Assembly: GCA_017590115.1 (NCBI GenBank)
Contig: JAGGNK010007004.1
Coordinates: 9,856,418 to 9,920,417 of the forward strand
Direction of reading: 5' to 3'
DNA from: Montifringilla adamsi
Taxonomy: Eukaryota; Chordata; Aves; Passeriformes; Passeridae
DNA length: 64,000 nucleotides
Shown here: piece after piece, positions 51,668 to 62,755 of the stretch
Position numbering within the stretch: position 1 is the first letter of the stretch
Layout: each line of letters begins with the position of its first letter
Made by a program: the position numbers and the translations under genes
The notes under the pieces: generated by a model
The model's input: the letters and a program-made list of their open reading frames with translations, nothing else
Databases searched by the model: none
What the model was told of the DNA's origin: nothing

Positions 51668-51948
51668 TTTTGGCCATTCTCCATAAGGCTAACACTCTTT
51701 CAGCTTCTCAGCTTCTTGAAGTGAGAGAAAATCTAGGCTTCTGTTTATGTGACGGTGATTGCTTAAATATCCAATTTATCAAACAATAACTTCAGACAGC
51801 CTCAAAAGAGGCAAATTCTAACCCATCCCCAAATCATATACTCAGCATAATGCCCATCATTGCAAATCTTAGAGGATTATATCCTATCAATTTTTGCATG
51901 AAATGGAAACCAATCCAATGGTATTCTCTTGTCAAAATAGGTAGGCAG
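51668..51948 (+). repeat. Diverged direct duplication, copy A (about 281 bp)
   Basis: This segment and 54791-55074 are related over their whole length. Shared blocks in order include CAGCTTCTCAGCTTCTTGAA, GAGAAAATCT, TTTATGTGAC, TTCTAAC followed by CATCCCCAAAT, TATATACTCA, ATAATGCCCA (ACAATGCCCA in copy B) and ATATCCTATCAATTTTTGCA. The copies differ by many substitutions and a few indels, so the duplication is old. I do not recognise the unit as a known repeat family, and it has no conserved open frame. Confidence 0.9.
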
Positions 51949-53385
51949 AGATGCTTCCAAGTAATTTTCCCCCCCCCCAACACTTGCATTTTCTTTTAAT
52001 TCTTCCATCAGTTAGTTACAAAGACCAAACTGAAAATAGTTTTGTTCTGAATCAGCTACCAAAATCAGAGTTCCCAAGCTAAATCTGTCTCCTGTTCCTA
52101 CTGCCCCTTTACCCACGTACTGAACTACTGATACTTGGTTCACCAAGCAGCTCCTTTCTTTCTCTTTGATCCCATCACCTCAGACTTATTACCTGAAGGC
52201 CACTATTTCCTCCATGTAGAGAAAGGTCTCATTTTTTCCCCCACATCCCCACTGCTTCTGACACTACTCAAAATTGTTTTGATGCCAACTTTGATAAAAA
52301 TTAGTTCATAGAAATCATTCAGCTCTTTCTATCTGGCATAGCCAAAAAAAAAAAAATTATGGGGAAAGGAAGGATACTAGATGAAGCCTCTGAAAAGACT
52401 TAAAATCATCATAGCTGCAAAGCAAACACTAATTGTCTTTAATCAGCTTCCAAGAAGCATAACAGAACACTTCTAGCCATTAAGCACACATCTATGCCTA
52501 GATACAAGAACCACCATCCTAACAGAGCCTTATACCATGTGAAATGGGACTTCTCCATAAAATATTTAATAAACCCTACAGAAGTAGAATAGCTGATAAT
52601 GAGCTGCCTCATTAAAAATCTGTTAAAGAAGGATTTAGTCATTAGATTTCATTGCTTTGTGACTTCCAAAACAGATTACCCAAACAACATAGCTGATTTT
52701 TCATTCATTTGCAAAAATAATTATTTCCATGACATTGAGATGAACAGGTTTCAATTCTCATTGAAACTACTGAAAGTTCCATGTGGAAAAAGAATTACAG
52801 TAATTATAAGTACCTATATAGCATTTAAATATTGTCTATGTTACTTACACCTTCATCCTTCATGAATTATTATATGTAAAAATCTCTCCCATATAAGCTA
52901 GATATTGAAAAAAAATCTTGCTGTAGATAAACACACTCTCTAAGGCAACTTCTGCTTACTTTATTCATCCCAAAGAAAGAAATGTAATAAAATTCCAGCA
53001 TTCTACATAATGTCACTTGCATGAATCAGGCTGGATTTTACTCTAAAGTTAAAATAAAGTAAGTCCCAGAAGAAAAAAAAAATTAATATAGAACATATCC
53101 ATCCATCAATAATGAAAAATCTCCTTAGTTTCCAAAGTCTACCTTAGAAGCTATGGATATTAATTGGTTTCTCCTTACAAAGCTAGATATTTCTTTTAAA
53201 CTCAATAAGGACTGTGAATTTCCTAAAAATACTTATACAATATACCAGAAAAGGTTGATGGAAAAGTAAAATCCCTGTGAGCTGAAATTTAATAGATTGC
53301 AGTTGGTTGCTCCAAACTGTTTGTGGTCAAAAGCATTTTAAAAGCCTAGTGTTATCACACAATGATTAAGTCAGGTTTTCTTTCC

Positions 53386-53468
53386 TTTGTTGGTTTTGTT
53401 GTTGTTTTTGGGGTTTTTTGGTTGTTTGGTGTTTGTTTTTGTTTTGCTTTATTTTGTTGGATGGTTTT
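53386..53468 (+). repeat. T/G-rich low-complexity tract
   Basis: About 80 bases consist almost entirely of T and G, with TTG and TTTTG units, leading directly into a G-rich block. Confidence 0.85.
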
Positions 53469-53496
53469 GGGGGAGAAGGAGGGTTTGGGGAGGGGG
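53469..53496 (+). other. G-quadruplex-forming motif
   Basis: Four G runs of 5, 3, 4 and 5 are separated by spacers of 7, 3 and 1 bases (AGAAGGA, TTT, A). This satisfies the standard pattern of four runs of at least three G with spacers of 1-7. Such DNA can fold into a four-stranded structure on the plus strand. Whether it does so in the cell is unknown. Confidence 0.85.
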
Positions 53497-54790
53497 TTTT
53501 TAAAATCTCTAGTGTAATTTTTTACCAGGAATTGTCACCTTTAGCAAGTCCTACATTAATCCAAATGACGGACGTTAATTTCTCTAAACTGTTTTTGTGT
53601 GCCTGCCTTTCCTGAAGCACCATGGCAGCCATAAGCCCAGTTTCAGTGGTTCTGAGCACCCAAAGCTCCAGTTAAATCAGGGGCGGCCTTTAAAAACAAG
53701 TTATAAGGCAATGTTGCTGACATAGAGAGAGAAGCCCTGGAAGTTCCTAGCTCAGAGAACACCCATTGACTCATCTGGTATTTCCATACATGAAAGATTG
53801 GAAAACTGTTTTCTATTCTCAAATCTTACAAGGTTCCTGGACTACATTCAGCCTTATTATGAATTCTCTTAGTTTCCATCTCCCAAATACACTTACGCAT
53901 TTTAAAGTAAATTAAAACTAACCTCTGTGGTTTTGTGCACTTTTGTGTGTCCATACATAGACACACACGTTCCTCTGCACTGTAATGTATTTTGAGGGAG
54001 CAAACAAACTCCTTCTGCTGCTTAGAGACCAGCCCAAAAGAATGGAAACAAGACAAAAAAAGAGTCAGTCTGTCACCTGGAGATGCAGCAAGACAATGAC
54101 CTTAGAGCTATTTACTGGCCACAATACCACCACTGTTATTTTCATGAGATTTTTGAACTTTGAAAATCTGGAAAAATGTCCCCTCTACCAGAATATTGCC
54201 CCGTTTTTAACAAATTCACAGTCTTGTGAACTTTTGTTGTTTCTGCAAAACCATACAGATGAAAAACTTAAGTTTAATGGTACTTACACCAATTACTAGA
54301 AAAATACTGTTTCAGCCTGGGATTACAAGAGCCCTGTGCACAGTTCTGCTAGCCACCAAAAAGGAAGGAAGGTGGAAGAAACAGGTCATTTGGTTCACCA
54401 TGACAATCTCCAAATATATTTAAAATGCCCCCAAAATACCAAAACATCTTGACTTCTTTGCACTGTCAGAAAAGTACACAAGATTTAAGGGGCAAGCGTG
54501 TGGATCTTATAACAGAAAAACTGGGGTCCAATAAGATGACAAAACAAATTAACACTCAATCTGCCAAATGCCAAAATTTCCCAACTGGCTTTCAAGAGTA
54601 AAAAGGTATTGTTTCTCCTTCTTGTTAAAGATGTTCTTCAAAGTGAAAGCTACATCAGACAACAAAGGAAGAGGTTTATACAGCTTTGGTTTAATGAAGG
54701 GATTTCTCCTGCAAATGTAGACCTTACACAGTGTTCTGAGCAATCCCTTCTAGACAGTGGCTGGCAGAGGTAATGTCTTCTAGAACTTAA

Positions 54791-55074
54791 TTTTCACCAT
54801 TCTGCATAAGGCTAAGGCTGTTTCAGCTTCTCAGCTTCTTGAAGAGGGAGAAAATCTGGCCTTCCATTTATGTGACAGTGATGATTATTGCTTAATTATT
54901 TAATGTATAAAATTAAAAAATAATGGTAGGTAGCCTTAAAAGAGACAGATTCTAACACATCCCCAAATTATATACTCATCACAATGCCCACTGCCACAAA
55001 TTATATCCTATCAATTTTTGCACCAAGTAGAAAACAAGCCTAACAGTAGTCTTCTGGCAAAAAAAGGTACAAAG
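54791..55074 (+). repeat. Diverged direct duplication, copy B (about 284 bp)
   Basis: Partner of 51668-51948, in the same orientation with start points 3123 bases apart. Relative to copy A it carries an AT-rich insertion after GATTATTGCTTAATTA and lacks about 9 bases before ATATCCTATC. Similarity ends on both sides, which gives the unit defined edges. See copy A for the shared blocks. Confidence 0.9.
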
Positions 55075-56879
55075 GCCTGAAAACAAGTCTAGAAACAGGT
55101 TCTAAAATTGCTTCTCTCAAACTGCTTTGTAATGCTGAATTACACCTTTATGACAATGTAAGGAACGAAGCAATTGCAAACAACAGCTGTCTGTCCAAAA
55201 ATAATTCAGTGTCTACTCACTTCCTGGATATACAACAAAAGCTTTTGAATTACAAAAGTGATGTCAGCAAAGTTTTTCCATCAGACAGGGAGCAGATCAG
55301 CTATTCAAGATTTTTTCTGACCTCTGTCTATGGGATTTTTCCTCTTATCCAGCTTGTCTCCAAGGTTGTATGAATGAGAATGATCCAGTTCATTCAGTGG
55401 TAAACAAAAATGACAGGAACATACTGTTAGAAGGTTGGGCAGGGTGAGACTGGTGATTCAGTGACAGCCCCCACTCATGTTGCATTGAAGGGACCATAAG
55501 ATCACTCTCCCAAAAGAAAGTGCATGGCATGATGGTGGGGTAACCCCTGGGGCTGGAACTTTCTGTTGCCTGCTTGTACAGGGACACAAGCAGTACCCAC
55601 GGATTCTTCAAGATCTTGTCTTCTACAATTTTCCTTCCAGTGATCCCTTCTTTCATTTTCTACCACAGGTTTCTCCATGCCTTTGTTTCTCCTGACTCTG
55701 AGTTCTATAAATGGAGTATCTGATCCATCAACTTCCTCCTCAAGGAAGAAGCATGTGGATTCATACATATTTTATTCTGCAGGCAGTCAGTGCTACACAG
55801 AATTGGTGAGACAAGGATTTTTCTTTTAATTAATGCTTGTGTACACATGGGGGATGAAGAGCATTCTGATTAAAGTGATTTGACTTCCAGCAATACTCTT
55901 CAGCTCTGTGACCTAAGAAGTCATTAGGAGGAAGGAGTTCACATCAACAACTGCACATGGACTTATTTTGTTATGTGGTGTAACGTTACTCAGACAACCA
56001 AGGACTATGGCTTTAATATGAAGATATTAAATAGTACTTACTGGTGAGATAGGCAGATTTTGGTCAATGTGAATGCAGTCTGTAGCATAAAAATATTTGA
56101 CCATAGAATAATTATCAAATCAACCAAGGAAAATCAAATTAAAAGACAAGAAAAGAATTTCTGGTGAAAAAAACCCTACCTTTTCTTTCACTAAACACAG
56201 TTCTTTCTGAGTAAAACAGAAAACAGAAAAGTACAAGGAGATTTTTTGTTCATTTGTTCACCTTCAACATTCAGGAGGACAAATAGTCTACAAGTTGGAT
56301 GTGGTATTGACATAAGAGGTATCATTCTAATTGAAGTGGAACACTGAACTTTTATTGGAGAACAAGAGCGATGAGTGCCGAATGGTGACTTTCTGTTTAA
56401 AATATTTGGAAGACAGGCTCACACTATGACCTGCTTCCAGTTTCCAGTGGTATTAGGGATGAAGCCAGTATAAATCCAGTTGTCACAAAAGAAAAAGTTA
56501 TAGTATATATTAAACCACAAAAAAATACTTTCAAATAACATTAAGGGTATGACTTAAGCCCACAAAAGCCAGGAAATTCAGAGTTAGGGCTGCAACTCTG
56601 TCCTCAACTCACCCCATTTTGTTTAGGTATTGTAGCAGATATGAAGAGAGCTACCTGAAGTATGATGGTAGCGGTTCACAAGAGATGGCCAAAAATTTAG
56701 TATTTATCTTTGCTGCGTAAGGTTTGCTTGTTACACTAGAGCTGGCAAGGCCTTCTCATGGAGTGGAAGACTATATGACAAATAAACTTCTTCATTAAAT
56801 GTTAATAATATACATTCCTTTACCTGATTAACTTTGTGATCCATGTTTCTGGACTTCAGGCGGGTGATTTCTTTTGCAG
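55075..56879. other. Unannotated non-coding DNA
   Basis: No gene recognised. Two overlapping minus-strand frames of 88 codons each (55390-55656 and 55502-55768) lie here. The second is rich in charged residues, but I cannot assign it and its flanking splice signals are weak. Confidence 0.5.
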
Positions 56880-57112
56880 ATGTCTGCTGGGCCTCATAGG
56901 AGTGGTGGACTAACCCGTGTCACATAGACATCTCTGGACTGAGTGATCACAGTCACTGGTATCAGAATATGCTGAAGAAAGAAACAAAAACACCAGTGAA
57001 GCAAAGTGGATTAATAATTAGCAATGAATCTCTAGTGGAAAATATGAGACCACCTGATGAAAGTGACGAGATTCAACAAGAAGGACACTTAAGAAAAAAA
57101 CAACCAGTTAAG
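56880..57112 (+). other. Exon-like segment with a 48-codon frame (unconfirmed)
   Basis: A pyrimidine-rich acceptor (GATTTCTTTTGCAG) ends at 56879, and a good donor (GTTAAG then GTATGA) follows 57112. Inside, an ATG at 56969 opens 48 codons that end exactly at the donor in phase 0. The decoded residues are hydrophilic and protein-like (starting MLKKETKTPV, later NMRPPDESDE and EGHLRKKQ), as in a cytoplasmic N-terminus. A 15-codon frame from the ATG at 56880 ends at TAG 56925, so the first 89 bases would be 5' UTR. A second, strong donor-like GTGAGT lies at 57156. I do not recognise the protein and cannot see a following exon. Chance occurrence remains likely. Confidence 0.2.
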
Positions 57113-60100
57113 GTATGAGCTCAAGAAGCAACTTGAAGTAGAAAATTAGCTAAAGGTGAGTTGAAGGAGACTTTTGTCTGGTACCTGAGAAAAATACGAC
57201 TTGTATCAGTTTGAATTGAAGGTGGAAGGAAAGACAAACAGAGAAACACAAGCAAGTGTTTTATTGAGCTATAACTATGACTTATGCTTGCTAAAAGTGA
57301 AGAGTTACTGCTTTCTGGAACACCTGAAGATTTTGTATGTTTGCTATCACAACCTTAAAATGTTCAGTGTTTTTACCAAGTGGATTTTGGCCAACCTTTA
57401 AGTCATTGTAGTAAATATTATGAGTGATTCCTGCATCCCTGCAAATATGCATAATTCATTTGTTGGTCTTCAAGTTGTGTTATATTCTGAGGTGCAGTTA
57501 CATGGGAAAATTTACCTTTATGCTGACTTAAGGGCATCTACTCAAGGTTTTCCTAAGCATTGTTAACTCAAGTGACTTGTAATTTCTTCACACTCTTAAC
57601 AATGTAACCAAAACAATGTGCGCCAGACTTCGGTTTCACGTTCTGCACTATTTTTAAGGCAATGGATAACAACTGGTTTGGGTCCAGTAGACATCCTGGC
57701 AGTGCAAATCTCTTCAATCCCTCCACTGCTTTGCACAGGAGCAGCAGGGACTTCATCACAGCAGAATCATGTGGTGTCTGGTCCCCAAAGTTCACTCAGG
57801 TGAACTTTGCTTTCTGAAAATTCACTAATTCTTTCCAAGCATTCACACCTTGAGTTACTTTAAGGTTTCCCAAGTATTTCAAAGAGCTGGAATGGGTCTA
57901 GAATTTGCAACAATTTTCAAAACTTGCTGAGTTTTAATTCCATATTTTTTCATGTGAAAAATCCAGCAACCTGTGATTCCATGTCTTTTTTACCACAGTC
58001 ATGCCAAATAGCTCCATACTTCTTGGGCTGTACTTTGTATTTTAATTTCAAGACATGGTACAAAGATTTAATAAATGAAATACACTTTTTTAAATCTCTC
58101 AATACCAGTCTGAAATTGTGGTGCTTACTACCATCCCAAAGCACATGCCTACAGTTTGATTTCCTCACTCCTTGAACTAACTGAATTCTTATAAACATGC
58201 TGCCATCTATTTATTGAAATAACATAAATGAACTGAGAACTTTAGCTGATGTTCTCTCACCCATGCTCAGAGTGAGAATGATGGAAGTACAAAGTTGATA
58301 TAATTCTCCCATTCGCATTTAGAGATAAAGTACGAAACCTACTCTTCCCATAAATCCAGACTAATTCAGCTTTCAGAGCTAGACTGAGCAGTTGCTGAAA
58401 AATAGGATGATTTTTTTTCATTTAAGCCTACAGGTTTGCATCAGATCAAAAGCAAAGAAAGGCTGAAATAGGCAGACTTTACACAGTTTCCAAAGAAAAG
58501 TTTGCTCCGTATTTGCTGGAAATCCAGCCTGTTTTGCCAAAAAGATTTGTAGTCCTCATTAAAATCTATGAATTGGAGTCCATTTACCAGAAGTTTCATA
58601 ATATTAAACACACACCACAAGAGATATACTGTTTAACAGCAATGTGCATTACTGTCATATAGACAATCAAGTTTCCATATACCAGCTGAAACTCTATGAC
58701 ATTTTATGTTTGTCTTGTCAGCTAGCCTCCTTCACATGCAAAGCAATATAACCTTTCTCCTACTTTTTCCTTGAGACTTAAGCTGAGTTTTATTAATTTA
58801 TGACTGACTGTCTGAGAGGACACACCAAGTCAGCTACCAAGACTCAAAAAAGCTTCTGTAATTCAACCTGTGCCTGAACATTCCTGTTGGATGACCTTCT
58901 ATTTGCTTTGAGCTGAGGACATCCTCCATGCTGTAACTGTTGCTCTGCTGGTGCACGATGCCTTGTTGAATTAATGTGACTTTGTTGTGAGCCCTCAGCC
59001 CAACCATACTGAACCCAGCTCATACAAAGCACTGTTTTCATGAAATCGCAGGCACAGGTGTTTTTGGAAAACAGACCTGAGTTCAATTCCTTACCCAGAG
59101 ATTTTCATATGCAGTAAACTTAACTTAAATTCAATGTGACACCTTCTGAACACAAAAATATTTGAACTTTTCACTTTAATCACTAACTCACGGGAAGAAA
59201 ATGAACAGGAGTTGTCTTACAATAGCATATTCTGAAGCATTAAAAAGCAAATTAATTTCTTTCAGGACAACGTTCTCACCTGCCACCTAAAACTGTTGAA
59301 TTCAGAGTTCCTTACAAGCCCTAAGTACAACCAATGTTCCTTGAAAGGGCTGCAAATATTTTGAACAAGCCATGACCCAGTTTTCAGCACAGTTGAGCCA
59401 AACTATTTTTGCTGTTTAAATAAAAATAACAAAAATGCACATTTTTGCATAGTTTCAGCATAAAATTCAGGGGGCAGAAAGGGAAGAACTGTGGGCTGAG
59501 ATGGGTTTCACTTTACAGTTTTGGAACAACCAAAATTCAGAGCTAAATGGGCATGGTGAGTGCATAGAACCACAGGAACCAAAACCAAAGGAAAGGTTGG
59601 GATGGAATGTTATTACAGCTTTTATATCTATCATGTAGCTAGGTACTATCCTGGCCCCTATGGCAATAGAATTTGAATACTGCATTTTGTAGTGATTTTT
59701 ACATGTGATTCTCACCAGTGAGGCCACTACTAGAATAGTAGGTGTAATTCTTGATGTCCAGACTTAAAACAAAGATGTTAAAAGTTTCTGCAGGGCTCAG
59801 GAAAGCAAACTAAGAATGAATCATAGCACGGAAAATTAGTCATAGAATGACAGAACAGAACAGCTCAGTCTAGTCAATTTGTCCAAGGATAACTAGATGA
59901 CCTGATAATAGCTTATTAGTGATTAAATAAGAATAGTTTTGGTAGTAGTTTTGTTTTTTGTTTTGTTTTGTTTTTTAATTAAAGAAGATAAATATCAAGA
60001 ACGAACAACTGGAAATTGAAGCTTGACAAATTGAGAACAAAAATAAGGTGCATGTTTTGGATTATCAAGACAAAAACAACTCACGAGTGTTATGGTGAAG

Positions 60101-61169
60101 TCATTCACCACTTTAAGTCATTGAATGAAAAACAAATGTCTCAAACTGTTTTTCCTAAATCCATCAAAAGGGGCTTAACACTAAGAATATTAAGACAAGA
60201 TTTAAAATAAGATTGTGATAACCTCAGTCACAAGACATGAAAAACAGAATGGAAATATTCCCATGAATGTCAGTACATGAGACCAACAGATGACAATTCA
60301 AGCTGAAATTTTCTATTTCTCTAAAATTTATAATATTGGGGGTTTTTTTCATTCAAATCTAAATTCCATCAAAACTAATGCTACTTTGCCTTGTGAACTT
60401 GAAAATGCAGTGAGTAAAATAAATTTGAGGAGTTCTGAAAGAGTTGCCTTTTTTGCCACAAAAGCTGTCAATTGTCAAGAAGCTGGCTGGTTTTCTCCTT
60501 TAAATTATTTTTCATAATAAATTCTTTAAACAATAAAAATGTTAATAACAGTTCTCATATAATAATAGTATGAGGTGCTTTTTCTTTGAGAACCAAGCAA
60601 CCATACATGAAGCCAGACTAGAAGCCTTAAATAGTCTCTTATGCCCTATTTCTTGCAGCATTATTTCTTTCTTCCAGGAATATTACAGAACATATTGCTA
60701 ACTGACTGTCATAAACAGAAGAGGAGGGAGAGCCCCCTGTTTTATCCATCTGTGAATTGCAACCATCCTTGAATGCAGCAAAACAAAGTTTCCCAGTGGC
60801 TTGCTTATCTGAAATTACAGTGAATTTGTGGCAGTTAGCTGGTTTAGCAAGAGCAATCATCTTGCAAGAACATGTAAGTAATTTCCAAATAGATATTGTT
60901 TTATTGAAAAACCGTCCAAAATTTTACTCTTGCTCTCCCAGGATGCAGCAGGATAACTCAAAACCAAAGCCTCAGCTAGTATAGAAGTAACCTGCTCCAC
61001 CAGCAGCTGAGAATATTAAATCAAAGTGAAGCTGGAACATAAAAACTGTTTTAGAAGAGGGTTTTTAGTGACACATTTTTAGAATCAGCTCCTCAGGATT
61101 AAGATGTTTTCCCTGTGTATCTCACAATGAGACTAACTAAGCTACCAGAGGCTAACATGGGACAATGAT
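57113..61169. other. Unannotated AT-rich non-coding DNA
   Basis: No gene or repeat family recognised, apart from a (TTTTG)n tract at 59949-59976. The interval 60678-60872 has an acceptor-like and a donor-like site, but the frame that continues through the donor meets a stop near its start. Confidence 0.55.
59949..59976 (+). repeat. (TTTTG)n low-complexity tract
   Basis: Four T runs of 4-6 bases are separated by single G, then a final T6. Confidence 0.85.
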
Positions 61170-61290
61170 TCAAGTTATGCCGTCAATTGAACAAAAGTTC
61201 CTCTCAAATTAGTGGGAGTTCTGCTCAGCTGAGGGACTCAGAATTTGGCCCAGCAATTAAGTTATTCATTTTTAGCCCTGAGCATTCCTC
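61170..61290 (+). repeat. Ancient amniote repeat-like segment
   Basis: The blocks TTAGTGGGAGTTCTGCTCAG (61209-61228), GGGACTCAGAATTTGGCCCA (61234-61253) and AATTAAGTTATTCATTT follow the order of a widespread old amniote sequence reading 'tcagtgggagttttgcctgagtaaggactgcaggatttggccc'. It may be related to the segment at 6349-6425. I cannot name the family, and the match is from memory. Confidence 0.4.
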
Positions 61291-62522
61291 TTCCTCAGTG
61301 GAGTGTGCCAAGAAAACTAAAAAACTGAACAGCACAGAAGTAGTATTAAACTTTAACAATGCTTAGCACTGACACAGGGGGGAATATCAGAGCTATTTAG
61401 AAACAATGGCATGATCTCCAACTAGGGCCAGAGAATTCACAGGATATGAAATGCACATATGTGCTTTTCATTGGGATCATCCCTTGTTCTCATATGCCGA
61501 AGCTCTCCTCATGCCTCATGGTCCCATGCATATAACTTAACCTGACCACTTTGAACTCTCTGGAGCTACTGCTAGTTACCTGCCAAAGGCTGTAAATGCC
61601 CAGCTGGAAAGTGAGCTGCTTATTTCTTACATATTACTCAATTGAAGTTAGCACATATCTAGTGCTTATATTTAAAGCATAATTTAATTGAACTGTATGA
61701 TAACTTTACTTGCTTTGGCCTCAATTCAACAAATACTTAATTTCTGTCTGATTTTCATTGTGTAGCTAGATCTCTGATTCAGTTAGTCCACAGTACATAA
61801 CACCAAACAAAGCATGACAATACTACTGTACACAGTGGCATTCATCAGATTTAGTTTAAAAACAAACAAAAATACTTACAAAGGTTTTAGAAAGTTATTT
61901 ATATTTTGCAAGGATTATTTAATCCCAAAGTTTGTGGCTTTTTAAAATATTTTTGATTTTTTAAAAATAATTTCAAGATATTTGTGTGCAGCAGTACAAC
62001 AGCATACTTGATTTGCTTACATGTGCCTTTTTTCCTCCACTTGAAATTAGGGGAGAATATGCTAATGTCATTTTTCCAGGCATATCTGGTTTTGGGGTTT
62101 TTTTACATAGGCCTGTATAACCTTGAAATTCAGGGAAATATGATAACCTTGAATAGGAACAGTGTAAATTCCCAACTGAGATCTCTCTTTCACAGAAAAT
62201 GTAGCATGGATGATGATTCTTTAGGGATTCTCTTAATGGTAATTCTCACTTTCCAGTGCTTGAATCCATACTTATATTTTTTATATTTTTAAAATGGAAA
62301 AATAGGGAAATGGCAACATCCATAACATTACACTGTTCTGATACCCATGAGTCATGGATGGGGCTGATACACCCTGCTGCATGGCACAGACTACTATGGC
62401 TTAGAAAAGCAACTGAGTTGGTCATTGATTGCTCTTACTGGTTGTTCTTGCCTTCAGCTCCATTTATTCCCAGCTGCATCATGAATTTGCCAACCAATTT
62501 CAGTCCCTCTGGCCCAGTCTCC
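61291..62522. other. Unannotated AT-rich non-coding DNA
   Basis: No gene or repeat recognised. The open frames at 61984-62292 and 62256-62534 overlap and have no recognisable features. Confidence 0.6.
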
Positions 62523-62755
62523 CAGAATCACTGATTTTTTTATGGTTGGAAAGGGACTTAAAGATGATCTAGTTCCATGCCCCTGTCATTGGAAGGGACA
62601 CCTTCCAACAGATCACCCCAACCTGATCGTGAACACTTCCAGGGATGGGGCATTCACAGCTCCTCTGGACAATGTGTTCCAGTGTCCCAATGCACTCATA
62701 GTGAAGAATTTATTCTTTAATTACCCTCAACCTTGACACTACAGCTCCAAGTAAG
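62523..62755 (-). repeat. CR1 LINE fragment, minus orientation
   Basis: From the 3' end inward: CAGAATCACTGAT, TGGTTGGAAAGGGACTTAAA (62543-62562), GATGATCTAGTTCCATGCCC (62563-62582), GGAAGGGACACCTTCCAACA (62591-62610), ACACTTCCAGGGATGGGGCA (62632-62651), CAATGTGTTCCAGTGTCCCA (62670-62689) and TGAAGAATTTATTCTTTAAT. This is the standard CR1 3' UTR order and is among the least diverged copies in the window. A 64-codon frame inside it is an artefact of the repeat. Confidence 0.95.

Larger units (their letters stand above)
51949..54790. other. Unannotated non-coding DNA between the duplicated units
   Basis: No gene recognised. It contains a C10 run at 51969-51978, an A13 run near 52347 and a T/G tract with a G-quadruplex motif at 53386-53501. 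Frames at 53826-54056 (-) and 53985-54299 (+) overlap and have no recognisable features. Confidence 0.55.

Noticed and set aside
53614..53630. Partial REST/NRSF-like motif (AAGCACCATGGCAGCC)
   Set aside because: One base is missing between the half sites relative to the consensus, and the second half is weak.
60678..60872. Exon-like stretch with acceptor (TTTCTTTCTTCCAG) and donor (CAT then GTAAGT)
   Set aside because: The frame that is open up to the donor has a stop about 25 bases after the acceptor, so it could only be non-coding; two splice-like sites alone are expected by chance.
62542..62736. 64-codon plus-strand frame
   Set aside because: It lies wholly within an antisense CR1 remnant.
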